From positions 1,146,805-1,210,804 of the forward strand of contig NZ_LR733827.1 of NCBI RefSeq assembly GCF_902506535.1: DNA of 64,000 nucleotides. Direction: 5' to 3'. Below are positions 52,649 through 62,424 of this stretch, in pieces. The first letter of the stretch is position 1, and each line of letters opens with the position of its first letter. The notes under the pieces were generated by a model, which was not told the DNA's origin, did not search any database, and was given only the letters and a program-made list of their open reading frames with translations. A program made the position numbers and the translations under genes. The stretch is from Pseudomonas sp. 8Z. Lineage in GTDB: Bacteria > Pseudomonadota > Gammaproteobacteria > Pseudomonadales > Pseudomonadaceae.

Positions 52649-53938
52649 CTACAGGATATTGGCGTAGTCCGCTTCGATGCGATCCAGGCTAAGGTGGTTG
52701 AGGAAGTTGGAGAAGCACATCCATGCCGACAGCGCATTGAGATCCTGGAACTGCGGTGGCAGGTACTTGGGCGGCAACACCAGCCCCTCGTCCACCAGCT
52801 TGCGCAAGGTACGCATGTCTTCCAAGGTGGTCTTGCCACAGAACAGCAGCGGGATCTGCTCCAGCTTGCCTTTGCGCACCGCCAACTGGATGTAGTTGTA
52901 GATGAGGATGAAGCCCTTCAGGTACGACAGATCCTTGGTGAACGGCAGGCCATTGGGCAGCGAACCCCGGAATACCCGACTGGCATTGCTGTAGCCACCT
53001 TCCAGCCCATAGCCCTGCTCGCGGAAGAACTCGAATACTTCGAGAAAATCCGCGCCCTCCTCGGCCATGTGGATGGCACGGGTGCGGTTGGTCAGCTTGC
53101 GCAGACGCGTCGGGTAGGAGGCGAAGGCGATCACTTCCATCAGAATGGCCAGGCCTTCCTGAGTCACGGTCGACGAGGGCGGGCCCTTGGCCAGGAAGGT
53201 GCAGATCGGCTGATTGAGACCGTTGAGGGTGGTGCCGACATGCACCAGGCCTTCATGCACTTCCAGCGCCTTGACGTCGCGCTCGTTGAAGCGCGCATCA
53301 CTGCGGATCTTGATGTAGTCGGCGCCGGCAGCGGCATCGGCGAGGATGCCATCGGATTCCAGCACGCGCACCGTCTCGTCGCCGAACACCTGAGCCAGGC
53401 GCTGCTGCAGGATATTCACCGCATCACCGGCACTGAGAATCTTGGGTTCATCTTCCAGATCGCCACGGGCTGCGATGTTGTTGAGGTAATCCGAGAGCAT
53501 CAGGCCGAGGTCGGCCAGGGTCGGATCACCGGCATGGAAGGCATCGGATGCAGCGCCGTAAAGCTCCTGGCTGATCAGGCCGAAATCCTCGGTGCCACGT
53601 GCTTCAAGCATGCGGATGACCATGCGGTACTCGCGGCACATACGGCGCATGATCTGCCCCACCGGGTTGAACTGACCGAGCTGGCGAGTGATGTCACGCT
53701 CGATGTTCTGAAACTCCAGACGCTTGGCAGCAGCATCAAAGCCCAGCGGTCGGCTCAGGTAGTAGTCACGGTCGACCGCTGGCAGGGCCTTGCCCTTGGC
53801 CTTGAGGAAGGCATCACGAATGCCATCGTCCCACTTCACCGCATCCAGCACGCGGATTGGCGTCTGCGCCTCGACGATACGGTCGCTCAGGGCGCGGATG
53901 CATAGCTGGTACTCATCCAGTTTCTGTTGGCTATTCAT
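52649..53938 (-). CDS. QEGLA-motif MATCAP-like metalloprotease homologue
   Basis: A 429-residue protein of the 'flavohemoglobin expression-modulating QEGLA motif' family. The HEGLVH stretch has the form HExxxH and is followed by TQEGLAILMEV, the motif that names the family; these are metal-ligand and catalytic parts shared with the eukaryotic tubulin tyrosine carboxypeptidases of the MATCAP family. A peptidase acting on a C-terminal tail is plausible, but the bacterial substrate is unknown. The ATG at 53936-53938 was taken as the family start. The 71-bp gap to the next gene holds a short GC-rich hairpin. Confidence 0.85.
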   Translation of the reverse strand: MNSQQKLDEYQLCIRALSDRIVEAQTPIRVLDAVKWDDGIRDAFLKAKGKALPAVDRDYYLSRPLGFDAAAKRLEFQNIERDITRQLGQFNPVGQIMRRMCREYRMVIRMLEARGTEDFGLISQELYGAASDAFHAGDPTLADLGLMLSDYLNNIAARGDLEDEPKILSAGDAVNILQQRLAQVFGDETVRVLESDGILADAAAGADYIKIRSDARFNERDVKALEVHEGLVHVGTTLNGLNQPICTFLAKGPPSSTVTQEGLAILMEVIAFASYPTRLRKLTNRTRAIHMAEEGADFLEVFEFFREQGYGLEGGYSNASRVFRGSLPNGLPFTKDLSYLKGFILIYNYIQLAVRKGKLEQIPLLFCGKTTLEDMRTLRKLVDEGLVLPPKYLPPQFQDLNALSAWMCFSNFLNHLSLDRIEADYANIL

Positions 53939-53945
53939 ACTCAGA

Positions 53946-54497
53946 CTACTCAGCGGCACGCTGATAGCGCGCCACCTCGACGAACAGATCAGCATTGGCC
54001 GGATTATCGAGATAGGCGAACACCTTGCTTAGCGGGCTGGTGATCAACGCCCCCTCACTATCAGGCATCTCGACGGTTTCGCCGTCCAACAGACCTTGAC
54101 GCATATCGCCGAGGATGTGCTCGGTGTCGAGGTTATATATCACCAGCTCGTTGTCGCGGGTCAGCTCGAAACCGGCGATGGCGAAATTGCCCCCCAGACT
54201 CTTCGGCACGCCTGCCGACAGATACCAACGGCGGCCATGATGGGCGACAGTGAAGCCAACGATCTCGAGATCCTCGGGATTGTCAGGACTGCCCGCATAG
54301 ACAAGCGCCTGATAGAGGTTGGCACCAGAGCGGCTGACATCCAGATACAGTTGATCGCCCCACTCATCTTCACGCGTCCATTTGCCCAGCAAGGGAATCG
54401 GCGCCGCCTCATTGGCCGGAATCGGGTCCTTGAAGGTAACCAGACAGCCGCTCAGCAGCAGGAAGGACACGGCGACCAGTACGCGCCAGGCTTTCAT
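53946..54497 (-). CDS. lipoprotein of unknown function
   Basis: A 183-residue lipoprotein with LLSGC lipobox (Cys about 18). AAGGAG precedes the ATG at 54495-54497. The mature part has a lipocalin-like beta pattern (GKWTREDEWGDQLYLDVS and strand pairs), but I cannot place it in a known family. It lies 7 bp before the QEGLA gene and 15 bp after the TetR gene on the same strand, so an operon is likely. Confidence 0.78.
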   Translation of the reverse strand: MKAWRVLVAVSFLLLSGCLVTFKDPIPANEAAPIPLLGKWTREDEWGDQLYLDVSRSGANLYQALVYAGSPDNPEDLEIVGFTVAHHGRRWYLSAGVPKSLGGNFAIAGFELTRDNELVIYNLDTEHILGDMRQGLLDGETVEMPDSEGALITSPLSKVFAYLDNPANADLFVEVARYQRAAE

Positions 54498-54529
54498 TTC
54501 GCTCTCCTTGTGCAACCCCAGCTCAGGCT

Positions 54530-55246
54530 TTACCGCAGCCCCAGAACCAGATCGATATAACGTTTAAGAATGGCCAGCATTGCCTGGCTGTCCAGATGCT
54601 CGACACCCTCAAGCAAGCCTCGATACTCCATCTGCAGGATCACAGCCGTCAACAACTCACCATCCTGCCTAGGTTGCGTCGATCCCAGCATGGCGAAGAA
54701 GTCGCTCACGCCCTGCAAGAGAATTTCCCGGTGCGCGTGCACCAACTCATGCAGACGCGGATTGAGCAGAGCCTCTTGAAAGAACGCGCGCTCGGCAATC
54801 AGGTGCTCGCGGCGCTCGCGCAACTGCTGCTGGATATAGTGCGCGGTGAATGTCGCGATCTCGTCGGCAGCTTGCTGGCGTGCTTGCACGCTACCATCGA
54901 GGCGGCTGACCAGTTCCTGCTGCAGGGCCTGGGTGTTCTGCCAGAACTCGGCCATGAACGCTGCGGCGCGCTGAACGAACTGTGCGAAGGTATCGGTGAT
55001 CAGGTCATCGATGTCATTGAAGTAGTAGGTGGTTGCCGAGAGCGGCACATCCGCCTCGGCGGCGACGGCACGATGACGCACGGCCCTTACGCCATCGCGC
55101 ACGATGATTCGCATGGCGGCGTCCAGAATGGCCTGGCGGCGCTGTTCACTGCCCTGACGACTGGCTTTACGCCCGCGATACTGCACGATCTCTACAGCGG
55201 CCTGAGCCGCCTGGGTGGCACTCGCTAGGGATGGCATACGACTCAC
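54530..55246 (-). CDS. TetR family transcriptional regulator
   Basis: A 238-residue TetR regulator. After a basic 35-residue leader, the HTH is at about 38-80 (AILDAAMRIIVRDGVRAVRHRAVAAEADVPLSATTYYF). The C-terminal helical domain resembles TetR_C_31-type regulators. First gene of the minus-strand run with the lipoprotein and QEGLA genes; its target could be that operon. No operator is obvious. Confidence 0.88.
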   Translation of the reverse strand: MSRMPSLASATQAAQAAVEIVQYRGRKASRQGSEQRRQAILDAAMRIIVRDGVRAVRHRAVAAEADVPLSATTYYFNDIDDLITDTFAQFVQRAAAFMAEFWQNTQALQQELVSRLDGSVQARQQAADEIATFTAHYIQQQLRERREHLIAERAFFQEALLNPRLHELVHAHREILLQGVSDFFAMLGSTQPRQDGELLTAVILQMEYRGLLEGVEHLDSQAMLAILKRYIDLVLGLR

Positions 55247-55342
55247 GATGGTCGACCCTCGGATGGCACGATTGGGAATCAGCAGATTACTGGCTTGGCG
55301 GGCGGATCAAAAGAGCCTCACCAATCTTGACTCAGGCAGCAA

Positions 55343-55364
55343 AAAGCCGCCCGAAGGCGGCTTT
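55343..55364 (-). terminator. terminator after lysS
   Basis: AAAGCCGCC pairs with GGCGGCTTT around CGAA; on the minus strand a run of T follows the stem. 10 bp after lysS. Confidence 0.88.
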
Positions 55365-55374
55365 GCGTGTGGCA

Positions 55375-56877
55375 TCAGGCCTGCGGACGCATATGCGGGA
55401 ACAGGATGACGTCGCGGATCGACGGCGAGTTGGTCAGCAGCATCACCAAGCGGTCGATGCCGATGCCTTCACCGGCGGTCGGCGGCATGCCGTATTCCAG
55501 GGCGCGAACGAAATCGGCGTCGTAGTGCATGGCCTCGTCGTCACCGGCGTCCTTCTCGGCCACCTGGGCGAGGAAGCGCTCGGCCTGGTCTTCGGCGTCA
55601 TTGAGCTCGGAGTAGGCGTTGGCGATCTCGCGGCCGCCGATGAACAGCTCGAAGCGGTCGGTGACGCTCGGGTTCTGATCGTTGCGACGGGCCAGCGGCG
55701 AGACTTCGAACGGATACTCGGTGATGAAGTGCGGCTGTTCCAGCTTGCTCTCCACCAGTTCCTCGAAAATCATCACCTGCAACTTGCCCAGACCTTCGTG
55801 GCCGAGCACCTTGGCGCCGGCTTTCTTGGCGATGGCGCGGGCCTTCTCGACGTCATTGAGGTCGGCCTCGGTGATATCCGGGTTGTACTTGAGGATCGAG
55901 TCGTACACCGACAGGCGCACGAACGGCTCGCCGAAGTGGAACACCTTGTCGCCGTACGGCACGTCGGTGCTGCCCAGCACAGCCTGGGCCAACTCGCGGA
56001 ACAGCTCCTCGGTCAGGTCCATGTTGTCACGGTAGTCAGCGTAGGCCTGGTAGAACTCAAGCATGGTGAACTCGGGGTTGTGCCGAGTGGAAACACCTTC
56101 GTTACGGAAGTTGCGGTTGATCTCGAAGACCTTCTCGAAGCCACCAACCACCAGACGCTTGAGGTACAGCTCCGGGGCGATCCGCAGGAACATGGCCATG
56201 TCCAGCGCGTTGTGATGGGTCTCGAACGGCTTGGCCGCTGCACCACCGGGGATGGTCTGCAGCATCGGGGTTTCCACTTCGAGGAAGCCACGATCACTGA
56301 GGAAGCGACGAATGTGGGCGATCACCTGCGAACGAACGCGGAAGGTGTCACGAACTTCTTCGTTGACGATCAGGTCGACGTAACGCTGGCGGTAGCGCTG
56401 CTCGGTGTCGGTCAGGCCGTGGTGCTTGTCCGGTAGCGGGCGCAGCGATTTGGTCAGCAGGCGCACGTTGTTCATGTGCACGTACAGGTCGCCCTTGCCG
56501 GAGCGCGCCAGGGTGCCTTCGGCGGCGATGATGTCGCCCAGATCCCAGGTCTTGATCGCTTCCAGGGTTTCGGCCGGCAGGCCCTTGCGGTCGACGTAGA
56601 CCTGCAGGCGACCGGAAGTGTCCTGCAGCACCATGAAGGCGCCACGGTTGAGCATGATGCGCCCGGCGATCTTCACCGGGATGGCAGCGGCTTCCAGCTC
56701 TTCCTTGCTCTTGCCCTCGTACTGTTTCTGCAGGTCGGCGCACAGGCTGTCGCGGCGGAAATCGTTGGGGAAGGCAATGCCCTGCTCACGGACGGCAGCA
56801 AGCTTTTCCTTGCGCTGGGCAATCAGCTTGTTTTCTTCCTGTTGCAGTTCATGTTGGTCGAGTTGTTGGTCGCTCAT
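55375..56877 (-). CDS. lysS: lysyl-tRNA synthetase, class II
   Basis: A 500-residue class II LysRS that charges tRNA-Lys. The OB-fold anticodon domain is at about 60-145; the catalytic domain has motif 2 (FRNEGVSTRHNPEFTM) and motif 3 (GEGIGIDRLVMLLTN, about 470-484). It lies 120 bp after prfB, as in E. coli and Pseudomonas. RBS GGGACGAC is weak, but family start is clear. Confidence 0.97.
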   Translation of the reverse strand: MSDQQLDQHELQQEENKLIAQRKEKLAAVREQGIAFPNDFRRDSLCADLQKQYEGKSKEELEAAAIPVKIAGRIMLNRGAFMVLQDTSGRLQVYVDRKGLPAETLEAIKTWDLGDIIAAEGTLARSGKGDLYVHMNNVRLLTKSLRPLPDKHHGLTDTEQRYRQRYVDLIVNEEVRDTFRVRSQVIAHIRRFLSDRGFLEVETPMLQTIPGGAAAKPFETHHNALDMAMFLRIAPELYLKRLVVGGFEKVFEINRNFRNEGVSTRHNPEFTMLEFYQAYADYRDNMDLTEELFRELAQAVLGSTDVPYGDKVFHFGEPFVRLSVYDSILKYNPDITEADLNDVEKARAIAKKAGAKVLGHEGLGKLQVMIFEELVESKLEQPHFITEYPFEVSPLARRNDQNPSVTDRFELFIGGREIANAYSELNDAEDQAERFLAQVAEKDAGDDEAMHYDADFVRALEYGMPPTAGEGIGIDRLVMLLTNSPSIRDVILFPHMRPQA

Positions 56878-56996
56878 GGCGGGTCGTCCCGGTCAAATCA
56901 TCATTCTGGAAAGATCGCTGCAGGTTGAAGCGAATGCCTCCTCCGAGGCTGATCCGCTGCAACGTGCGGCTTGTCGCTTGAAGCTTGTGGCTGTTC

Positions 56997-58092
56997 TTAG
57001 AGCCCCTGCTTGAGGCTGGCTTCGAGGTAACCGTCGAGGTCACCGTCGAGCACCTTCTGGCAGTCGCTGCGCTCGACGCCGGTACGCAGGTCCTTGATGC
57101 GCGAGTCGTCGAGCACGTAGGAGCGAATCTGGTGCCCCCAGCCGATATCCGACTTGCTGTCTTCCAGCGCCTGCGAGGCGGCATTGCGTTTCTGCATTTC
57201 CAGCTCATACAACTTGGCCCGCAGCATTTTCATGGCGGTGTCCTTGTTGGCGTGCTGAGAGCGTTCGTTCTGGCAGGCCACCACGGTGTTGGTCGGTACG
57301 TGGGTAATCCGTACCGCCGAGTCGGTGGTGTTGACGTGCTGACCACCGGCGCCAGAGGAGCGATAGGTGTCGATACGCAGGTCAGACGGGTTGATCTCGA
57401 TTTCCACCTTGTCGTCGATCTCAGGCGATACGAACACCGCCGAGAACGAGGTGTGGCGACGCGCGCCGGAGTCGAACGGGCTCTTGCGCACCAGACGGTG
57501 CACGCCGATCTCGGTACGCAGCCAGCCGAAGGCGTACTCGCCCTTGATGTGCACGGTGGCGCCCTTGATGCCGGCGACTTCACCTTCGGACAGCTCGACG
57601 ATCTCGGCACTGAAGCCGCGCTTGTCAGCCCAGCGCAGGTACATGCGCAGCAGGATGTTGGCCCAGTCCTGGGCTTCGGTGCCGCCGGAGCCGGCCTGAA
57701 TATCCAGGTAGCAGTTGTTCGGGTCCATCTCGCCGCTGAACATGCGGCGGAATTCCAGCTTTTCGAGGATCTCGCGCAGGCGCTCGACTTCGGCGACGAT
57801 ATCGTTCACCGCGCCTTCGTCGTTCTCTTCGGCGGCCATATCCAGCAGGTCGCGGGAATCGGCCAGGCTGCCGGTAAGGTCATCGATGGTCTCGACGATC
57901 TGTGCCAGCATGGCGCGCTCACGGCCCAGGGCCTGGGCGTACTCGGGCTTGTTCCAAACGCTGGCGTCTTCCAGCTCGCGGTTTACTTCGACTAGGCGAT
58001 CATGCTTCTGATCGTAGTCAAAGATACCCCCGAATAGTCTGGGTGCGCTCGGAGAGATCCTTGATACTGTTGAGGATCGGGTTGATTTCCAT
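56997..58092 (-). CDS. prfB: peptide chain release factor 2, with programmed +1 frameshift
   Basis: RF2 of about 364 residues that reads UGA and UAA stops. Codons 1-24 run from the ATG at 58090-58092 to CTT, then an in-frame TGA at 58018-58020. Reading resumes in the +1 frame at GAC (58019-58017). The slip site GGGGGT-AT-CTTTGAC with its internal Shine-Dalgarno is the known autoregulatory recoding site: low RF2 favours the shift. The SPF anticodon-like motif (RKSPFDSG) and GGQ (SGAGGQHVN) are intact. The join is complement(56997..58019, 58021..58092). Confidence 0.97.
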
Positions 58093-58255
58093 GGTAATCG
58101 ACACTCGCAGGCAAAACGGACGGAAAAGCCGCGCAGTATACCCGAGCGCGACCCACCTGGCAGCCCAGGAACCCTTCGCAATATCCAAGCTCTGGACTAA
58201 CGGCGCTTTATACTTGCGCTAGAACTTATACAAGCACCCTTGATGGAACGCCTAG

Positions 58256-59896
58256 ATGCCCCCTTCATATAGCTTGCGCAGTCGTTTCGCCCTTGTTATC
58301 GCGCTACTCGTCGGTGCGCTCAGTTGGATGCTGGGCACCCTGATCGGCCAGTACAGCAGCCAGCAGCTTCGTGAAGATACCGGCCGCGATATGGCGGAAC
58401 TGTCCTATGCGATGGTCGATCGTCTCGACCGCGACATGGCCAGCCGCGCCGCCGTGCTACGGGTGCTGAGCAATCTCGAAGCACTGCGCCAGCCGGATAA
58501 CATCGGCGAAATTCGCCACCTGCTCGACAGCCTGCAGAAGGAAATACCCAGCATCGCCTGGATCGGCTTTACCGACCCGCAAGGCAATGTGCTGGCCTCC
58601 AGCAACGACCTGCTCGAAGGCGCCAGCATCGCCCAGCGACCGGTCTACCTAGAAGCACTCAAAGGCCTGTTCATTGGTGACGTGCACGAGGCCGTGTTGC
58701 TAGCCAAGCTGCTGCCCAACCCTACTGGCGAGGCGATGAAATTCGTCGATATCAGCCTGCCGATTCATGGCCCCGACGGCGAATTGGTCGGCGTACTGGC
58801 CTCGCACCTGTCCTGGAGCTGGGCCGATGACGTGCGCCGCGCGCTGCTCGAACCCATACAGGAACGACGCAACGTCGAGTTCTTCGTGATCGGCAAGGAA
58901 GGTACGGTGCTGCTCGGGCCAGCGACGATGATCGGCCAGCCACTGCAACTGCCCAAACTCGCCAGCCTTGAACCCGGTAACAGTCAGTGGGCCGTCCAGC
59001 GCTGGCCAGATGGCAACGAATACCTCACCGGCCTGACTCTCAGCCGTGGCTATCAAGACTACCCCGGCCTGGGTTGGACAGTCGTTGCCAGACAATCGGT
59101 CGAACAAGCCTACGCCCCGGCTCAACGCCTGTTACTGAGCATTCTCATCTGGGGCAGCGGCCTGGCGCTGGTATTCGCCCTCTTCGGCTGGCTGATCAGC
59201 GGCTACTTCACCCGCCCGCTGCAGGAAATCGCCGATGCCGCCGACCAACTGAGTGCCGGCTCCATCAGTGAGATACCGGAAATGCGCGGCAGCCGCGAGA
59301 TCAGCCAGCTAAGCCAATCCATTCGCCACCTGGTGGAAAGCTTGACGCTACAAAAGCGCGCTCTGGGCGCCATGGAAACCCTGGCGCACCACGATCCGCT
59401 CACCGGCCTGCCGAACCGTATCGCCCTGGAGAAATACCTGCCGCAAGCTCAGCAACGCAGCCACTTGCAGCAGCAATTTCTGGCCCTGCTGTACCTCGAT
59501 CTGGATGATTTCAAGCTAGTCAACGACAACTATGGCCACAGCGCCGGCGACCATCTGCTGCGCGAGCTGGCGCAGCGCCTCAAGAGCAGCCTGCGCGACG
59601 GCGATATGGTCGCCCGCCTGGGCGGCGATGAATTTCTGATGATTCTCCAGGTACCGGAACACGATGCCCGCGCTCAGGCCCGCATGGTGGCCGAGCGTGC
59701 CATCGCCAGTCTGAGCCAGCCCGTGATGCTGGAAGAAGGTGAGGCACGCATCGGCTGCAGCGTTGGCGGCGCCATCTGGCCTCTGGATCACGCCGACCTC
59801 GGTGAGGCCCTGGAACTGGCTGACCAGGCCCTGTACCGGGCCAAGCAGGAAGGCCGCAACCAAGCCCAGTTTCAGGACAGCCTCAGCCCCTCATGA
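58256..59896 (+). CDS. membrane diguanylate cyclase with dCache-like sensor
   Basis: A 546-residue sensor. TM1 at about 10-30, periplasmic dCache-like domain (about 35-285), TM2 at about 290-315, HAMP (about 316-368), and a GGDEF domain (about 375-540) with intact GGDEF at 456-460 and an RxxD inhibitory site at 447-450, so it should make c-di-GMP with product inhibition. Starts at ATG 58256; the RBS is weak. Divergent from prfB. Ends convergent with the GMC gene, overlapping by 6 bp. Confidence 0.92.
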   Translation: MPPSYSLRSRFALVIALLVGALSWMLGTLIGQYSSQQLREDTGRDMAELSYAMVDRLDRDMASRAAVLRVLSNLEALRQPDNIGEIRHLLDSLQKEIPSIAWIGFTDPQGNVLASSNDLLEGASIAQRPVYLEALKGLFIGDVHEAVLLAKLLPNPTGEAMKFVDISLPIHGPDGELVGVLASHLSWSWADDVRRALLEPIQERRNVEFFVIGKEGTVLLGPATMIGQPLQLPKLASLEPGNSQWAVQRWPDGNEYLTGLTLSRGYQDYPGLGWTVVARQSVEQAYAPAQRLLLSILIWGSGLALVFALFGWLISGYFTRPLQEIADAADQLSAGSISEIPEMRGSREISQLSQSIRHLVESLTLQKRALGAMETLAHHDPLTGLPNRIALEKYLPQAQQRSHLQQQFLALLYLDLDDFKLVNDNYGHSAGDHLLRELAQRLKSSLRDGDMVARLGGDEFLMILQVPEHDARAQARMVAERAIASLSQPVMLEEGEARIGCSVGGAIWPLDHADLGEALELADQALYRAKQEGRNQAQFQDSLSPS

Positions 59897-61513
59897 GCCC
59901 TGCTCGTCTTGCGCGATCATCTGCGCGGCCTTCTCGGCGATCATCAGCACCGGCGAGCAGGTATTGCCGGACACGATGTTCGGCATGATCGAGGCATCGA
60001 CCACACGCAAACCGGCGATGCCATGCACACGCAGACGCGCATCGACCACCGCCTCACGGCCCTGCCCCATGGCGCAGGTGCCGGTCGGGTGAAAAATGGT
60101 GGTACCGATTTCGCCTGCTGCACGCTGCAGATCCTCCTCACTGTCATAGCCAGGGCCAGGCTTGTATTCCTGCGGCTGGTAGCGGGCCAACGCCGGCGCG
60201 GCAACGATACGCCGGGTCAGGCGAATGGCATCGGCGGCCACGCGCAGATCGCGCTCATCGCTGAGGTAGTTGGGGCGAATCAACGGTGCGGCGCTGGCAT
60301 CCGCCGAGGCGATCTGGACACGCCCACGGCTATGCGGACGCAAGTTGCACACCGAAGCCGTGAATGCCGGGAAGTCATGCAACGGCTCGCCGAAGCGCTC
60401 CAGCGACAGCGGCTGCACGTGATACTGCAGATTGGCGCGCGCCTGGTCAGGGTCGGACTTGGCGAAGGCGCCGAGTTGGCTGGGCGCCATCGACAGCGGG
60501 CCGCTGCGCTTGAGTAGGTATTCCACCCCCATGCCCAGCTTGCCCCAGGGCGTGGCGGCGATACGGTTGAGGGTCTTCACCCCCTCGACGCGATAGATCA
60601 GGCGCAGTTGCAGGTGATCCTGCAGGTTCTCGCCCACCCCCGGCAGCTCATGTTTGACGCCGATCCCCAGACGCTCAAGCAAGGGCCGAGGGCCGATACC
60701 GGAGCGTTGTAACAGCGCCGGTGAGCCAATGGCGCCCGCGCACAGCAGCACTTCACGGCGTGCGGCAATACGCAGTTGGCGCCCATGCCAGCGCAGCGAC
60801 AAGGCCTGCGCTCGGCCTGCGTCCAGCTCCACCCGCTCGGCCTCGGCATCGGTCAGCACGTGCAGGTTCGGACGCTGGCCAATGCCGCGCAGAAAGGCCT
60901 TGGACGCATTCCAGCGCACGCCGCCCTTCTGATTGACCTGAAAGTAACTGCAACCTTCGTTGTCGCCACTATTGAAGTCCTCGACGCTGGCGATACCACG
61001 CTGCGCCGCGGCCTCACGAAAAGCTTCGAGAATTTCCCAGGACAGACGCTGGCGTTCGACCCGCCACTCGCCATCGCCGCCGTGCAATGCACTGTTGCCG
61101 GCGAAGTGATCTTCCGTGAGTTTGAACAGCGGCAGCACATCGTCCCACGCCCACCCCGAATTACCGGCGGCAGCCCAGCCATCGTAATCGGCGGCCTGAC
61201 CGCGCATGTAGATCATGCCGTTGATCGAGGAGCTACCACCGAGCACACGTCCACGCGGGTATTTCAGCGTGCGGCCATGCAGACCAGGATCGGCCTCGGT
61301 GCTGTAGCACCAGTCCGTGCGCGGATTACCGATGCAATACAGGTAGCCGACCGGAATATGGATCCAGGGATAGTTGTCACGCCCGCCCGCCTCGATCAGC
61401 AGCACGCTTACGCTAGGGTCAGCCGACAGTCGATTAGCCAACAGGCAACCGGCAGGGCCGGCCCCGACGATCAGGTAGTCATAGGCATCCAGGGGCATTG
61501 GCGACATAAGCAT
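59891..61513 (-). CDS. GMC family oxidoreductase (choline dehydrogenase-like)
   Basis: A 540-residue FAD oxidoreductase. Dinucleotide motif GAGPAG (about residues 17-22), GMC signature 1 around RGRVLGGSSSINGM and the second at GAIGSPALLQRSGIGP, with C-terminal HPTGTCAMG and SGNTCSPVLMIAEK catalytic parts. It oxidises an alcohol, possibly choline-like or an aliphatic alcohol. No partner cytochrome or betaine genes adjacent, so the substrate is open. ATG at 61513 is used; ATG 61498 also possible. Confidence 0.92.
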   Translation of the reverse strand: MLMSPMPLDAYDYLIVGAGPAGCLLANRLSADPSVSVLLIEAGGRDNYPWIHIPVGYLYCIGNPRTDWCYSTEADPGLHGRTLKYPRGRVLGGSSSINGMIYMRGQAADYDGWAAAGNSGWAWDDVLPLFKLTEDHFAGNSALHGGDGEWRVERQRLSWEILEAFREAAAQRGIASVEDFNSGDNEGCSYFQVNQKGGVRWNASKAFLRGIGQRPNLHVLTDAEAERVELDAGRAQALSLRWHGRQLRIAARREVLLCAGAIGSPALLQRSGIGPRPLLERLGIGVKHELPGVGENLQDHLQLRLIYRVEGVKTLNRIAATPWGKLGMGVEYLLKRSGPLSMAPSQLGAFAKSDPDQARANLQYHVQPLSLERFGEPLHDFPAFTASVCNLRPHSRGRVQIASADASAAPLIRPNYLSDERDLRVAADAIRLTRRIVAAPALARYQPQEYKPGPGYDSEEDLQRAAGEIGTTIFHPTGTCAMGQGREAVVDARLRVHGIAGLRVVDASIMPNIVSGNTCSPVLMIAEKAAQMIAQDEQGS

Positions 61514-61592
61514 CCTCGCGTGTCGTTCTTGTCATTGGCCACAGCCTAAAACAAGCGCGACGCGAGGATGAATGATCTTTTCGTCTAACGGC

Positions 61593-62324
61593 TTAAACGC
61601 GCTGCAACTCGACGCGCACCTGTGCCTCAAGCTCTCCCTTGAGCGCGGGTGGCAGTTGCAGTTGGCGCGCCAGTTCTTCTAGGTAAGCACGCTCCATAAA
61701 GTGCTCCTCATCCACCATCAGCACACTGGCCAGGTACATCTCGGCGGCCATTTCCGGCGTGCTAGCCGCACGCGCAACATCGGCAGGATCCAGCGGTTTG
61801 TTCAGTTCGGTATGCAGCCAGGCCTGCAGCTCGGTGTCCTGCGCCAGCTTGCCCAGCTCCTCTTCGATCAGTTGCCGCTCGCGCTCATCGACATGGCCAT
61901 CGGCCTTGGCCGCTGCCACCAGCGCTTTGAGAATGGCGCGGCTGTGCTGCTCGGCTTGCGGAGCGGGCAAACGATCCAGCGTTTGCGGCTCAGCCGCCTG
62001 AGCCTGCCCGCCCTGCTGCGCCTGCCAATTGCCGTAAGCCTTGTAAGCCAGTACGCCCAGCGCCGCCAGGCCACCATATACGGCCACCTTGCCACCGACC
62101 TTGCGCACGCGTTTGTTGCCCAACAGCATGGCCAACGCCGCGCCACCACCTGCGCCCTTGAGCATCGAGCCAATATCGCTGCCACCGCCCTTCTTGCCTG
62201 CGCCACCACCCAGCAGGCCGCCCAGCGCACCTCCCAGCCCGGAAGAGGCGCCAGCAGCACCTTTGTGCTGCAGCATGTCCTGACCGGATTTGAGCAACTG
62301 ATCGAGCAAGCCACGGGTATTCAT
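61593..62324 (-). CDS. DUF533 (TerB-like) membrane protein
   Basis: A 243-residue protein with a Gly-rich N-terminal part (about 20-75), one or two membrane segments (about 60-95) and a TerB-like helical domain (about 120-240; AILKALVAAAKADGHVDERERQLIEEEL is the acidic metal-site helix). The family is common in the envelope of proteobacteria, with unknown function. 80 bp before the GMC gene on the same strand; ~100 bp after recJ. Confidence 0.9.
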   Translation of the reverse strand: MNTRGLLDQLLKSGQDMLQHKGAAGASSGLGGALGGLLGGGAGKKGGGSDIGSMLKGAGGGAALAMLLGNKRVRKVGGKVAVYGGLAALGVLAYKAYGNWQAQQGGQAQAAEPQTLDRLPAPQAEQHSRAILKALVAAAKADGHVDERERQLIEEELGKLAQDTELQAWLHTELNKPLDPADVARAASTPEMAAEMYLASVLMVDEEHFMERAYLEELARQLQLPPALKGELEAQVRVELQRV

Positions 62325-62424
62325 GCAGAGCCTCCAACAAAATCGAAGCCCTGAATCTACTGTGAAGTCGCGCCTAAGGCGGTTCTAGATTGCGTCAGGA
62401 TATTGCGCCGCGCCCTGCCCCGCC

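Noticed and set aside
52616..53905. Plus-strand frame of 429 residues
   Set aside because: Exact antisense of the QEGLA gene, with composition of a shadow.
55231..56436. Plus-strand frame of 401 residues
   Set aside because: Antisense of lysS; no domain.
58018..58020. prfB as a pseudogene because of the in-frame TGA
   Set aside because: This is the known programmed frameshift site with its internal Shine-Dalgarno.
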